Source: JBKECO01 sp047974745
GTDB lineage: Bacteria; Bacillota; Clostridia; Lachnospirales; Lachnospiraceae
Assembly (NCBI GenBank): GCA_047974745.1
Contig: JBKECO010000005.1
Location: 93,419 to 157,418 of the forward strand
Reading direction: 5' to 3'
DNA: 64,000 nt
The notes under the pieces were generated by a model. That model was not told the DNA's origin. It saw nothing but the letters and a program-made list of their open reading frames with translations, and ran no database searches. Numbering within the stretch: the stretch's first letter is position 1; each line of letters starts with the position of its first letter. The translations under genes were made by a program, and so were the position numbers. This document shows, piece by piece, positions 42,782-50,528 of the stretch.

Positions 42782-44107
42782 GTGAATAATTTTACATCAA
42801 AAACAGCAGCTATTCATAATCTCGGCTGCAAGGTAAATTCCTATGAGTCCGATGCAATGCAGCAGCTTTTAGAAGAAAATGGATTTCAGATCGTTGATTT
42901 TTCTGAAATTGCGGATGTCTATGTAATCAATACCTGCTCTGTTACCAATATGGCAGACAGAAAATCAAGGCAGATGATACATAAGGCAAAAAGGAAAAAT
43001 GCAGATGCTGTCATTGTTGCTGCCGGATGTTACGTACAGACAAAGACACAGGAAGCACAGCTGGATGAAGCGATTGATATTATCATTGGAAATAACAAAA
43101 AGCATGAGTTGATTGAAAAGTTAGAAGACTTTTTTATGATAGAAAAAAAAGAACAGTTAATTGCATTGTCAGAGGAACAGCCATATTTTGAAGAGATGAA
43201 ACTATCCCATTCTGGTGAACATACCAGAGCATTTATCAAAGTTCAGGACGGATGCAACCAGTTTTGCAGCTATTGTATCATTCCTTATGCACGCGGTAGG
43301 GTACGAAGCAGAAAAATATCAGATATTATCAGTGAAGTGCAGCGACTTGCAGGTTCTGGATGCAGGGAAGTTGTCCTGACAGGTATTCATTTAAGTTCCT
43401 ATGGAATCGACCTGTCCAAACAGCCATCCCTCCTGTCCCTGATCAAAGCAGTTGCGGATATCCGAGATATTGCTAGAATTCGACTTGGTTCACTTGAGCC
43501 AAGGATCATTAGTGAGGAATTTCTGCGAGAACTGTCTTTTATAGATAAGTTCTGCCCTCATTTTCATATTTCGCTGCAGAGTGGATGTGATGCAACACTA
43601 AAGAGAATGAATCGCCATTACACCATCAAAGAATATATAAGAAGCTGTGACTTGATCCGGAGTTTTTTTGAGCATCCGGCTATTACAACAGATGTGATCG
43701 TTGGTTTTCCAAAGGAAAGCGAAGAAGAATTTGAAGAGACAAAGCAAATGCTGATGGCTGTTGGCTTTTATGAGATGCATATCTTCAAGTATTCTAAAAG
43801 AGAAGGCACAAAGGCTGCGCTCATGCAAGGACAGATACCGGAACCAACAAAGACCAGACGAAGCAGCCAGCTCCTTGAGCTGGAGAAAAAAATGTCCAAA
43901 GAATTCAGGGACTTTTGGATCGGAAAAGAGACAGAAATTCTTTTGGAAGCCTACGTTGAGATCAATGGAATCGAATATCTGACCGGCTACACAAAGGAAT
44001 ATATCAAAGTGGTAACAGAGAATAAAGGGCAGGCTTTCAATACATTTGTATCAGGCAGGATCGAAAGACAGTTGCAGGATGAAAAATATCTTTTAGTTGA
44101 ATTTTAG
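42782..44107 (+). CDS. mtaB: tRNA t6A37 methylthiotransferase MtaB
   Basis: 441-residue radical SAM methylthiotransferase that makes 2-methylthio-t6A at position 37 of ANN-decoding tRNAs. Auxiliary cluster cysteines appear in NLGCKVNSYES (Cys16), INTCSVTNMAD and AAGCYVQ; the radical SAM site is CNQFCSYCIIPYARG. A TRAM domain closes the C-terminus (about 375-440). The NLGCKVN form and length favour MtaB over MiaB or RimO. The start is GTG (42782) with GGAG upstream. It is divergent from the HPr-like gene. Confidence 0.94.
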   Translation: MNNFTSKTAAIHNLGCKVNSYESDAMQQLLEENGFQIVDFSEIADVYVINTCSVTNMADRKSRQMIHKAKRKNADAVIVAAGCYVQTKTQEAQLDEAIDIIIGNNKKHELIEKLEDFFMIEKKEQLIALSEEQPYFEEMKLSHSGEHTRAFIKVQDGCNQFCSYCIIPYARGRVRSRKISDIISEVQRLAGSGCREVVLTGIHLSSYGIDLSKQPSLLSLIKAVADIRDIARIRLGSLEPRIISEEFLRELSFIDKFCPHFHISLQSGCDATLKRMNRHYTIKEYIRSCDLIRSFFEHPAITTDVIVGFPKESEEEFEETKQMLMAVGFYEMHIFKYSKREGTKAALMQGQIPEPTKTRRSSQLLELEKKMSKEFRDFWIGKETEILLEAYVEINGIEYLTGYTKEYIKVVTENKGQAFNTFVSGRIERQLQDEKYLLVEF

Positions 44108-44185
44108 ATAATTCTATATTAAACTATGTTTAGCAAAGTGATGTCATCAGATAATAAGATGACGAAACAGTAAGGTCGTGAGGAT

Positions 44186-44449
44186 ATGCAGGATAAAAAT
44201 AATACACAGTTCTTTAAAGTGGATAAGGAAGCTGAGACGCAGATAACAGAAGTGATTCAGGTTGTTTATCAGGCATTAAGGGAGAAGGGGTATAACCCTT
44301 TAAATCAGATCGTAGGTTATGTAATGTCCGGTGATCCGACTTATATCACCAGTCATTTGAATGCCCGCAGTCTTGTTATGAAGGTGGAACGGGATGAGAT
44401 CGTAGAGGAACTATTAAAGGAATACATCAAGGGAAAAGCCTGGGAATAA
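44186..44449 (+). CDS. ireB: IreB/ReoM family regulatory phosphoprotein
   Basis: 87 residues of the UPF0297 family: NQIVGYVMSGDPTYITSH and VERDEIVEELLKEYI are diagnostic. In Enterococcus (IreB) and Listeria (ReoM) the protein is phosphorylated by a PASTA kinase on an N-terminal Thr and thereby controls peptidoglycan synthesis through MurA turnover; the matching Thr7 is kept here (MQDKNNT). First gene of the conserved set ireB-ruvX-DUF1292. The kinase gene is not in the window. Confidence 0.93.
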   Translation: MQDKNNTQFFKVDKEAETQITEVIQVVYQALREKGYNPLNQIVGYVMSGDPTYITSHLNARSLVMKVERDEIVEELLKEYIKGKAWE

Positions 44450-44464
44450 TAGATAAGGAATAAT

Positions 44465-44917
44465 ATGAGAGTAATTGGACTTGACTTTGGATCGCATACA
44501 GTTGGGGTAGCAGTGAGTGATGAACTGCTGCTGACTGCAAATGGCATTGAAATAATTCGAAGAAAATCACCTGGAAAGCTGCGTCAGACGTTAGCAAGAA
44601 TCGAGGAACTGATTGATACCTATAAAGTCAGCAAAATCGTTCTCGGCTACCCGAAGAACATGAATAATACAGAAGGCGAACGTTGTGAGAGGACGAAAGA
44701 GTTTCAGGAAATGCTCATAAGACGAACAGGCCTTGAAGTCATACTTTGGGATGAAAGACTAACGACCGTTGCTGCTGACATGATCATGATCGAAAGTGGA
44801 ATACGAAGAGAGAACAGAAAAGAATACGTGGATGAAATTGCTGCAATGCTGATCCTGCAGGGCTATCTGGACTTTCTTTCGAATCAGAGCGAATTAGATG
44901 AACTTCGTAATAAATAA
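44465..44917 (+). CDS. ruvX: Holliday-junction resolvase-like RuvX/YqgF
   Basis: 150-residue RNase H-like nuclease. GLDFGSHTVGVAVSD carries the first acidic residue, ILWDERLTT the second, and YVDEIAAMLILQGYLD the C-terminal one. The family acts in 16S rRNA 5' end processing and was earlier called a putative resolvase. AAGGAA sits before the ATG; 15 bases after ireB. Confidence 0.94.
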   Translation: MRVIGLDFGSHTVGVAVSDELLLTANGIEIIRRKSPGKLRQTLARIEELIDTYKVSKIVLGYPKNMNNTEGERCERTKEFQEMLIRRTGLEVILWDERLTTVAADMIMIESGIRRENRKEYVDEIAAMLILQGYLDFLSNQSELDELRNK

Positions 44918-44937
44918 AACAATAACCTAGACGAAAT

Positions 44938-44992
44938 GAAGTGGAGAATGAAAAGTGAAAACATTTTGTTTTCATTTTTCATTCTTCATTTC
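44938..44992 (+). ncRNA. 25-bp A/T-rich RNA hairpin between ruvX and DUF1292
   Basis: Arms 44938-44962 and 44968-44992 pair without a gap (22 Watson-Crick pairs and three G-U in RNA) around an ATTTT loop. No T-run follows; the ribosome site AAAAGGAG of the next gene begins directly after the stem. It may be an RNase III processing site or a partial terminator. The DNA reads as a near-perfect palindrome. Confidence 0.6.
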
Positions 44993-45005
44993 AAAAGGAG
45001 AGTAG

Positions 45006-45266
45006 ATGGATAAGATACTTTTTACAGATCCTATAACAAATGATGAGATTGAATTTTTCTGTGTGGAACAAACACAGATCAATAACCAGACTTATTTATT
45101 GGTTACGGAAGATGAAGATGGTGATACAGAAGCTTATATTCTAAAAGAACTGTCATCTGAAGGGGACGATATTTTATACGAGATGGTTGAGCAGGAGGAT
45201 GAGCTCGAATTAATCGGTAAAGTATTTGCGGAACTCTTAGATGAAGACATCGATTTGGAGTATTAA
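45006..45266 (+). CDS. DUF1292 family protein (YrzB-like)
   Basis: 86-residue very acidic protein of the DUF1292 family, which in Bacilli and Clostridia nearly always sits with ireB and ruvX. The core is DPITNDEIEFFCVEQTQI and YLLVTEDEDGDTEAYILKEL, an all-beta pattern by eye. No catalytic residues are apparent and the function is unknown. AAAAGGAG precedes the ATG, right after the hairpin. Confidence 0.88.
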   Translation: MDKILFTDPITNDEIEFFCVEQTQINNQTYLLVTEDEDGDTEAYILKELSSEGDDILYEMVEQEDELELIGKVFAELLDEDIDLEY

Positions 45267-45316
45267 GCCCGGGCAGGACGGCCATACTGCAGAGGACAGT
45301 AATGGAGGTCTGCTTA

Positions 45317-45346
45317 ATGAACATAACAACAGAATTTTGGAGGTAA
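45317..45346 (+). CDS. Possible 9-codon leader ORF of rnjA
   Basis: ATG at 45317 preceded by GGAGG at an 8-base spacing reads MNITTEFWR and stops at TAA (45344-45346). Its last codons TGG-AGG-TAA are the Shine-Dalgarno of rnjA, so ribosomes ending here would sit on the rnjA initiation region. Supported by geometry only. Confidence 0.4.
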   Translation: MNITTEFWR

Positions 45347-45353
45347 CATTAAT

Positions 45354-47024
45354 TTGAAAAATACGACAACTGAACATGCGAAAGTAAAAATCATTCCTTT
45401 AGGCGGACTTGAACAGGTGGGAATGAATATTACTGCCTTCGAATATGAAGACAGTATTATTGTTGTGGACTGCGGTCTCTCTTTTCCGGAGGATGACATG
45501 CTGGGAATCGACCTTGTGATTCCGGATATAACCTATCTGAAGGAAAATATTTCTAAAGTCAAAGGGTTTTTTATTACCCATGGACATGAGGACCATATTG
45601 GCGCGATTCCCTATGTCATGCGGGAACTGAACGTGCCAATTTATGCTACAAAGCTCACAATTGGAATCATTGACCATAAGCTGAAGGAGCACAACATGCT
45701 CTCGAAAGTAAAACGTAAGGTGGTAAAGTATGGTCAACACATAAACCTTGGAAATTTCAGGGTCGAGTTCATTAAAACGAACCACAGCATTCAGGATGCA
45801 GCAGCCCTTGCTATTTATTCACCGGCAGGAATCATTGTCCATACAGGAGACTTCAAGGTGGATTACACCCCGGTTTTTGGTGATTCCATAGATCTTGCCC
45901 GCCTGGGCGAAATCGGTAAAAAGGGCGTGCTTGCGTTAATGTGTGATAGCACGAATGCAGAAAGACCTGGTTTTACCATGTCTGAGAAAACAGTCGGCAC
46001 TGCATTTGATACTTTATTTAAAGAACATAAAAATTCACGTATCATTATAGCCACATTTGCATCAAATGTGGATCGTGTGCAACAGATCATTGACACTGCA
46101 TGCAAATATAATCGTAAAGTTGTAGTGGAAGGTCGGAGCATGGTCAATATCATAGCGACTGCAACAGAGCTGGGATACTTAAATATTCCAGAGAATACAT
46201 TGATTGAAGTGGACAGACTGAAGAACTATCCTGATGAACAGACAGTTCTGATTACAACAGGCAGTCAGGGAGAGTCAATGGCAGCACTGTCGAGAATGGC
46301 TTCTGGCACACACAAAAAAGTAACGATCAAGCCAAATGATACAATTATCTTTAGTTCACATCCGATACCCGGGAACGAAAAGTCAGTATCAAAAGTTATT
46401 AATGAATTATTCCGTAAGGGAGCAGATGTTATATTTCAGGACGTTCATGTTTCGGGACATGCGTGTCAGGAGGATATAAAGCTGATTTATTCCCTGGTTC
46501 GTCCGAAATACAGTATTCCGATCCATGGTGAATATCGACATTTGAAGGCACAGGCTAAGATAGCTAAGGGACTTGGATATGACAGCGAACATATTTTTAT
46601 CCTTTCCTCAGGTGATGTACTCGAACTGGATGAGGATAGTGCGAAAGTAACAGGTAAAGTCCGTGTCGGTGATATTATGGTAGACGGTCTGGGTGTAGGA
46701 GATGTTGGAAACATCGTACTTAGAGACAGACAGCATCTGGGTGAAGAAGGAATTATTATCGTTGTACTTACTCTGGAAAGCGGATCAAGACAAGTGTTAT
46801 CCGGACCGGATATCGTCACTCGTGGCTTCGTGTATGTACGCGGTTCCGAGAGTCTAATGGATGAAGCAAAGAATGTATTGGATAATTCTGTACAACTGCT
46901 TTTAGAAAAAAATGTTACAGACTGGGGAAAAATCAAGACTGTAATCAAAGATTCACTTGGTGAGTTTGTCTGGAAAGAAACAAAAAGAAAACCAATGATC
47001 ATTCCAATTATCATGGAAGTATAG
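45354..47024 (+). CDS. rnjA: Ribonuclease J
   Basis: 556-residue metallo-beta-lactamase/beta-CASP ribonuclease with endo- and 5'-3' exonuclease activity in mRNA decay and rRNA maturation. THGHEDHIGAIPYV (about 76-89) is the zinc site; VHTGDFKVDYTP and DSTNAERPG follow, then the beta-CASP region with GSQGESMAALSRMA and HVSGHACQEDIKL, and a C-terminal dimerisation domain. The start is TTG (45354) downstream of GGAGG; the next ATG would remove part of the first strands. J1 and J2 cannot be told apart here. It lies inside the ireB-to-trhP gene block. Confidence 0.94.
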   Translation: MKNTTTEHAKVKIIPLGGLEQVGMNITAFEYEDSIIVVDCGLSFPEDDMLGIDLVIPDITYLKENISKVKGFFITHGHEDHIGAIPYVMRELNVPIYATKLTIGIIDHKLKEHNMLSKVKRKVVKYGQHINLGNFRVEFIKTNHSIQDAAALAIYSPAGIIVHTGDFKVDYTPVFGDSIDLARLGEIGKKGVLALMCDSTNAERPGFTMSEKTVGTAFDTLFKEHKNSRIIIATFASNVDRVQQIIDTACKYNRKVVVEGRSMVNIIATATELGYLNIPENTLIEVDRLKNYPDEQTVLITTGSQGESMAALSRMASGTHKKVTIKPNDTIIFSSHPIPGNEKSVSKVINELFRKGADVIFQDVHVSGHACQEDIKLIYSLVRPKYSIPIHGEYRHLKAQAKIAKGLGYDSEHIFILSSGDVLELDEDSAKVTGKVRVGDIMVDGLGVGDVGNIVLRDRQHLGEEGIIIVVLTLESGSRQVLSGPDIVTRGFVYVRGSESLMDEAKNVLDNSVQLLLEKNVTDWGKIKTVIKDSLGEFVWKETKRKPMIIPIIMEV

Positions 47025-47061
47025 TCAAAGCAGACGTTCGTTGGATAGTTAAGGAGTACAC

Positions 47062-47460
47062 ATGAGCAAAAGCAATGTTATTATGCAGATCGTAGGTTTT
47101 TTTGTATCGATATTAACGGTCATTCTGGTGGTAGTCGTATTATATACACTTGGACATACTGCATTTGATTTTGGATATCGTGTTTTTACTGAGCCGGCGA
47201 TGACATCAGAATCCTCATCTATTGATAAGGTGGTTCAGATTACAGGTGATATGAGCTCCCTTGAGATTGGAGAGCTTCTTGAGAGCAAAGGACTTATACA
47301 GAATAAATACCTGTTTTTGGCGCAGCTTAAATCATCATCCTATGCGAATTCCATAATACCTGGAATTTATACCTTAAGTACCTCGATGACAGCACGAGAT
47401 ATGATGCAGGTCATGTCGATAGATGAGGATGAGGTTACAGAAGAGGATACAGAGATATGA
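47062..47460 (+). CDS. MltG-like membrane protein with only the N-terminal LysM-like part
   Basis: 132 residues. One membrane segment (about 8-31), a short outside linker, then a domain (about 58-118: SSLEIGELLESKGLIQNKYLF and GIYTLSTSMTARDMMQVM) matching the LysM-like subdomain of MltG/YceG lytic transglycosylases. The catalytic YceG domain with its Glu is missing, as the ORF ends in an acidic tail. In Bacilli the gene before trmR is full-length mltG, so this is either a reduced paralogue or a regulator of peptidoglycan synthesis. The stop overlaps the trmR start by four bases; no frameshifted remnant is seen downstream. Confidence 0.75.
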   Translation: MSKSNVIMQIVGFFVSILTVILVVVVLYTLGHTAFDFGYRVFTEPAMTSESSSIDKVVQITGDMSSLEIGELLESKGLIQNKYLFLAQLKSSSYANSIIPGIYTLSTSMTARDMMQVMSIDEDEVTEEDTEI

Positions 47461-48122
47461 TCGTAAATGAGCGACTTGTGACTTACATCAATTCGTTGGC
47501 GCCTGAGAAGTCGCAGCTGCTGAATCAGATTGAAGATGAGGCTCAAAAAGATTGTATCCCGATCATAAAAACGGAAACTCAGACACTGCTTCGATTTTTA
47601 ATGCAGTCTCATATGCCGAGGGATATTCTTGAGGTGGGTACAGCAGTTGGTTTTTCCGCTATTCTGATGAAAGAATACAATCCCTGTGAATGCAGGATCG
47701 TAACAATTGAGAATTATGAAAAAAGAATTCCTGTTGCAAAACAAAATTTTCAGCGTGCAGGATATGAACAGACAATCAAATTACTAGAAGGAGATGCCTC
47801 AATGCTCTTAAAAGAGCTTGAGGGGTCTTTTGATTTTATCTTTATGGATGCTGCCAAAGCGCAGTACATTATTTTTTTGCCGGAGGTCATTCGATTACTA
47901 AAGCCGGGAGGTATGCTTGTATCAGACAATGTGCTGCAGGATGGCGAAATCATAGAATCCAAATATGCTGTCATGCGACGAAATCGGACGATCCATAAGC
48001 GCATGCGTCAATATTTATACGAACTGACACACAACAGTCAGCTGAATACCATATTACTTCCGATCGGTGACGGAGTGACAATCAGTACGAAGCTTGAACA
48101 GAAAGAGGAACCACATGAGTAA
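47457..48122 (+). CDS. trmR: tRNA 5-hydroxyuridine methyltransferase TrmR (O-methyltransferase family)
   Basis: 221-residue class I SAM methyltransferase of the family-3 O-methyltransferase type. SAM motif I EVGTAVGFSAILM, acidic residue in VTIENYEKR, and FIFMDAAKAQYIIFLP and GGMLVSDNVLQDG (metal-binding Asp/Asn) are visible. Position next to the U32 protein TrhP matches Bacillus yrrM-yrrN-yrrO, where TrmR methylates 5-hydroxyuridine at tRNA wobble position 34 to mo5U. Starts with ATGA overlap on the previous gene; its end overlaps trhP by 8 bases. Confidence 0.88.
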   Translation: MIVNERLVTYINSLAPEKSQLLNQIEDEAQKDCIPIIKTETQTLLRFLMQSHMPRDILEVGTAVGFSAILMKEYNPCECRIVTIENYEKRIPVAKQNFQRAGYEQTIKLLEGDASMLLKELEGSFDFIFMDAAKAQYIIFLPEVIRLLKPGGMLVSDNVLQDGEIIESKYAVMRRNRTIHKRMRQYLYELTHNSQLNTILLPIGDGVTISTKLEQKEEPHE

Positions 48123-49341
48123 ACGTCCGGAATTACTAATACCTGCCAGCAGTCTGGAGGTGTTAAAAATTGCCGTGATTTATGGAGCAGATGCAGTATA
48201 TATCGGAGGAGAAGCCTTTGGTCTGCGTGCAAAAGCAAAAAATTTCACATTACAGGAGATGAAAGAGGGCATTTTATTTGCTCACCAGCATCAGGCTCGC
48301 GTGTTCATTACTGCGAATATTCTGGCTCACAACAATGATCTCGAAGAGGTCAGAGAATATTTTCAGGAACTAAAACAGATCGGACCGGATGCACTGATCA
48401 TATCCGACCCTGGTATCTTTACAATTGCAAAAGAGGTCTGGCCGGAGGTCGAAATTCATATCAGTACACAGGCAAACAATACAAATTATGGAACGTATCA
48501 TTTTTGGAATAAACTTGGTGCCAAGCGTGTGGTATCCGCCAGAGAACTTTCCTTATCGGAGATCAAAGAAATCAGAACTAAAATTCCGGATGCAATGGAA
48601 ATTGAAACATTTATACATGGGGCAATGTGTATTTCCTATTCAGGTCGTTGTTTGCTCAGCAATTTTATGACAGGCAGAGATGCAAATCAGGGCGAGTGCA
48701 CACATCCCTGCAGGTGGAAATATTCCCTTGTTGAAGAGAAAAGACCAGGTGAATATCTTCCTGTCTATGAGAATGAACGAGGAACCTATATCTTTAATTC
48801 AAAAGATCTCTGCATGATCGAATATATTCCTGAATTGATCGATGCTGGAATCGACAGCTTTAAGATTGAAGGCAGAATGAAAACTGCTCTGTATGTGGCA
48901 ACAGTAGCAAGAACCTATCGTAAGGCGATCGATGACTATCTGGAATCCGAGTCTAAATACAAAGATCATATGGATTGGTATCTGGATCAGATTTCAAACT
49001 GTACTTACCGTCAGTTCACGACCGGGTTTTTCTTCGGTAAACCGAATGAGGAAGCACAGATCTATGATAATAACACCTATGTAAAGGAATATACTTATTT
49101 GGGCATCATCCAGGGCTCGAATGAATTCGGATTGTATGAATTTGAGCAGAGAAATAAATTTTCTGTAGGTGATGAGATCGAAATCATGAAGCCGAATGGA
49201 GAAAATTTTAATGTAATTGTACACAGAATAGTTGATACTGAGGGCAATGATATGATATCCTGTCCTCATTCAAAACAAAAACTGTTCATTGATGTAAATA
49301 CAACACTAGAACAATTCGACATATTACGAATCAAAGAATAA
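48115..49341 (+). CDS. trhP: U32 peptidase family tRNA hydroxylation protein TrhP
   Basis: 408 residues. The U32 signature ETFIHGAMCISYSGRCLLS is complete, followed by the conserved cysteines of ECTHPCRWKY, which are thought to bind an iron-sulfur cluster. Homologues (E. coli TrhP, Bacillus TrhP1/P2) hydroxylate U34 of tRNA with prephenate-dependent chemistry, the step before TrmR. Older annotation as a collagenase-like protease is less likely. ATG 48115 follows AGAGGAA and overlaps the trmR stop. Only one U32 gene is seen, where Bacillus has two. Confidence 0.9.
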   Translation: MSKRPELLIPASSLEVLKIAVIYGADAVYIGGEAFGLRAKAKNFTLQEMKEGILFAHQHQARVFITANILAHNNDLEEVREYFQELKQIGPDALIISDPGIFTIAKEVWPEVEIHISTQANNTNYGTYHFWNKLGAKRVVSARELSLSEIKEIRTKIPDAMEIETFIHGAMCISYSGRCLLSNFMTGRDANQGECTHPCRWKYSLVEEKRPGEYLPVYENERGTYIFNSKDLCMIEYIPELIDAGIDSFKIEGRMKTALYVATVARTYRKAIDDYLESESKYKDHMDWYLDQISNCTYRQFTTGFFFGKPNEEAQIYDNNTYVKEYTYLGIIQGSNEFGLYEFEQRNKFSVGDEIEIMKPNGENFNVIVHRIVDTEGNDMISCPHSKQKLFIDVNTTLEQFDILRIKE

Positions 49342-49352
49342 GGAGGCGTATC

Positions 49353-50411
49353 ATGAAATCAACTGGCTATGTTGCATATGTGGGCACTTATACCCACGAG
49401 AACAGCATTGGAATTCATATTTATGATCTGGATGTGGAAAATGGAAAAATTCAAGAACGAAAAGTCGTACCCATCAACAATCCGTCAGATCTTGTAATAT
49501 CTAGCAGCGGCAAATACCTGTATTCTATCGCAGACGAAGGAGTGCAATCCTTTCGGATATTAGAGGACGGAGATCTGGAACCAATAAATAAAAAATGGAT
49601 CGGCGGGATGAGAGGCTGTTATGTAGATATTGATAAAAATGACACCTTTTTATTTGTAGGAGGATATCATGATGGCCGCATCACGATGATGAACCTGAAT
49701 TCGGATGGAAGTATCGGTGAAATCGCCGATGGTATCTTTCACAAGGGGATAGGAAAGAGCATTGCAGAACGCAATTCGAGACCTCATGTAACTTGTGTTA
49801 AGGTCACACCGGATCAGAAATATGTATGTGCAGTTGACTGTGGACTTGATCAGGTCAAAGTTTATCGAATCGATTACGAGATGAAAAAGCTCAGACTTTC
49901 TGATATTGTTCGGGGTGAAATTGATTCCTCCACCAGAATGCTTCGATTCAGCCGTGATGGGAAATTTGCCTATATTCTCAATGCACTGACCAATTCCATT
50001 GAAATCTATAGCTATGATCCAGGCGATAAATCACCTAATTTCGAGCAGATTCAGAGAGTTTCAACGGAATCTAAGCATGATGATGACATGTGTACAGCTG
50101 TTAATCTGGAAATATCGGAAGACGGTGAGTACCTGTATGCGTCAAATGCCGGTGTAAATTCAGTTACGATCTTTAAATTAGATCAGGTCACTGGAAAGCT
50201 CAGCAAAGTAACGAATGTCAAGATAAGCGGTGACTATCCTAAGACCCTGGCAATTTATCCGAACGGAAAGTATTTTATGACACTCAATCATGAAAGTAAT
50301 GAGATCTGTACTTTTGAGCTGTTTCATGATGGAGAATTTGCTTTAATGCATGGAAAACCAGTTTACGTGGATAAGCCGAACTGTGTGGAAATATTTAAAC
50401 TCCGAAAGTAA
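49353..50411 (+). CDS. Lactonase-family beta-propeller protein (6-phosphogluconolactonase-like)
   Basis: 352 residues of the seven-bladed propeller family that includes E. coli Pgl. Repeated blade motifs are visible, such as NPSDLVISSSGKYLYSIAD, RPHVTCVKVTPDQKYVCAV, RMLRFSRDGKFAYILNA and NLEISEDGEYLYASNAG. No signal peptide. Family members open 6-phosphogluconolactone in the pentose phosphate pathway, but many Clostridia lack that branch, so the substrate is open. It lies 11 bases after trhP with AAGGAGG, so it is likely cotranscribed. A long hairpin follows. Confidence 0.85.
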   Translation: MKSTGYVAYVGTYTHENSIGIHIYDLDVENGKIQERKVVPINNPSDLVISSSGKYLYSIADEGVQSFRILEDGDLEPINKKWIGGMRGCYVDIDKNDTFLFVGGYHDGRITMMNLNSDGSIGEIADGIFHKGIGKSIAERNSRPHVTCVKVTPDQKYVCAVDCGLDQVKVYRIDYEMKKLRLSDIVRGEIDSSTRMLRFSRDGKFAYILNALTNSIEIYSYDPGDKSPNFEQIQRVSTESKHDDDMCTAVNLEISEDGEYLYASNAGVNSVTIFKLDQVTGKLSKVTNVKISGDYPKTLAIYPNGKYFMTLNHESNEICTFELFHDGEFALMHGKPVYVDKPNCVEIFKLRK

Positions 50412-50459
50412 GACAGACGCCTGATCTATGGAGGACAGATTTCTTAGTGCTGTGCACTT

Positions 50460-50519
50460 CTAAATAACAGAACTGCAGTATATTGCTCGTGGAGCATATA
50501 CTGCAGTTCTGTTATTTAG
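50460..50519. terminator. Very long hairpin between convergent lactonase and aroC genes
   Basis: Arms 50460-50488 and 50492-50519: 24 perfect base pairs, a one-base bulge, then 4 more pairs and a 3-base loop. It is placed like a bidirectional terminator, but neither side has a clear T-run. Confidence 0.65.
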
Positions 50520-50528
50520 CGGTAGAGA

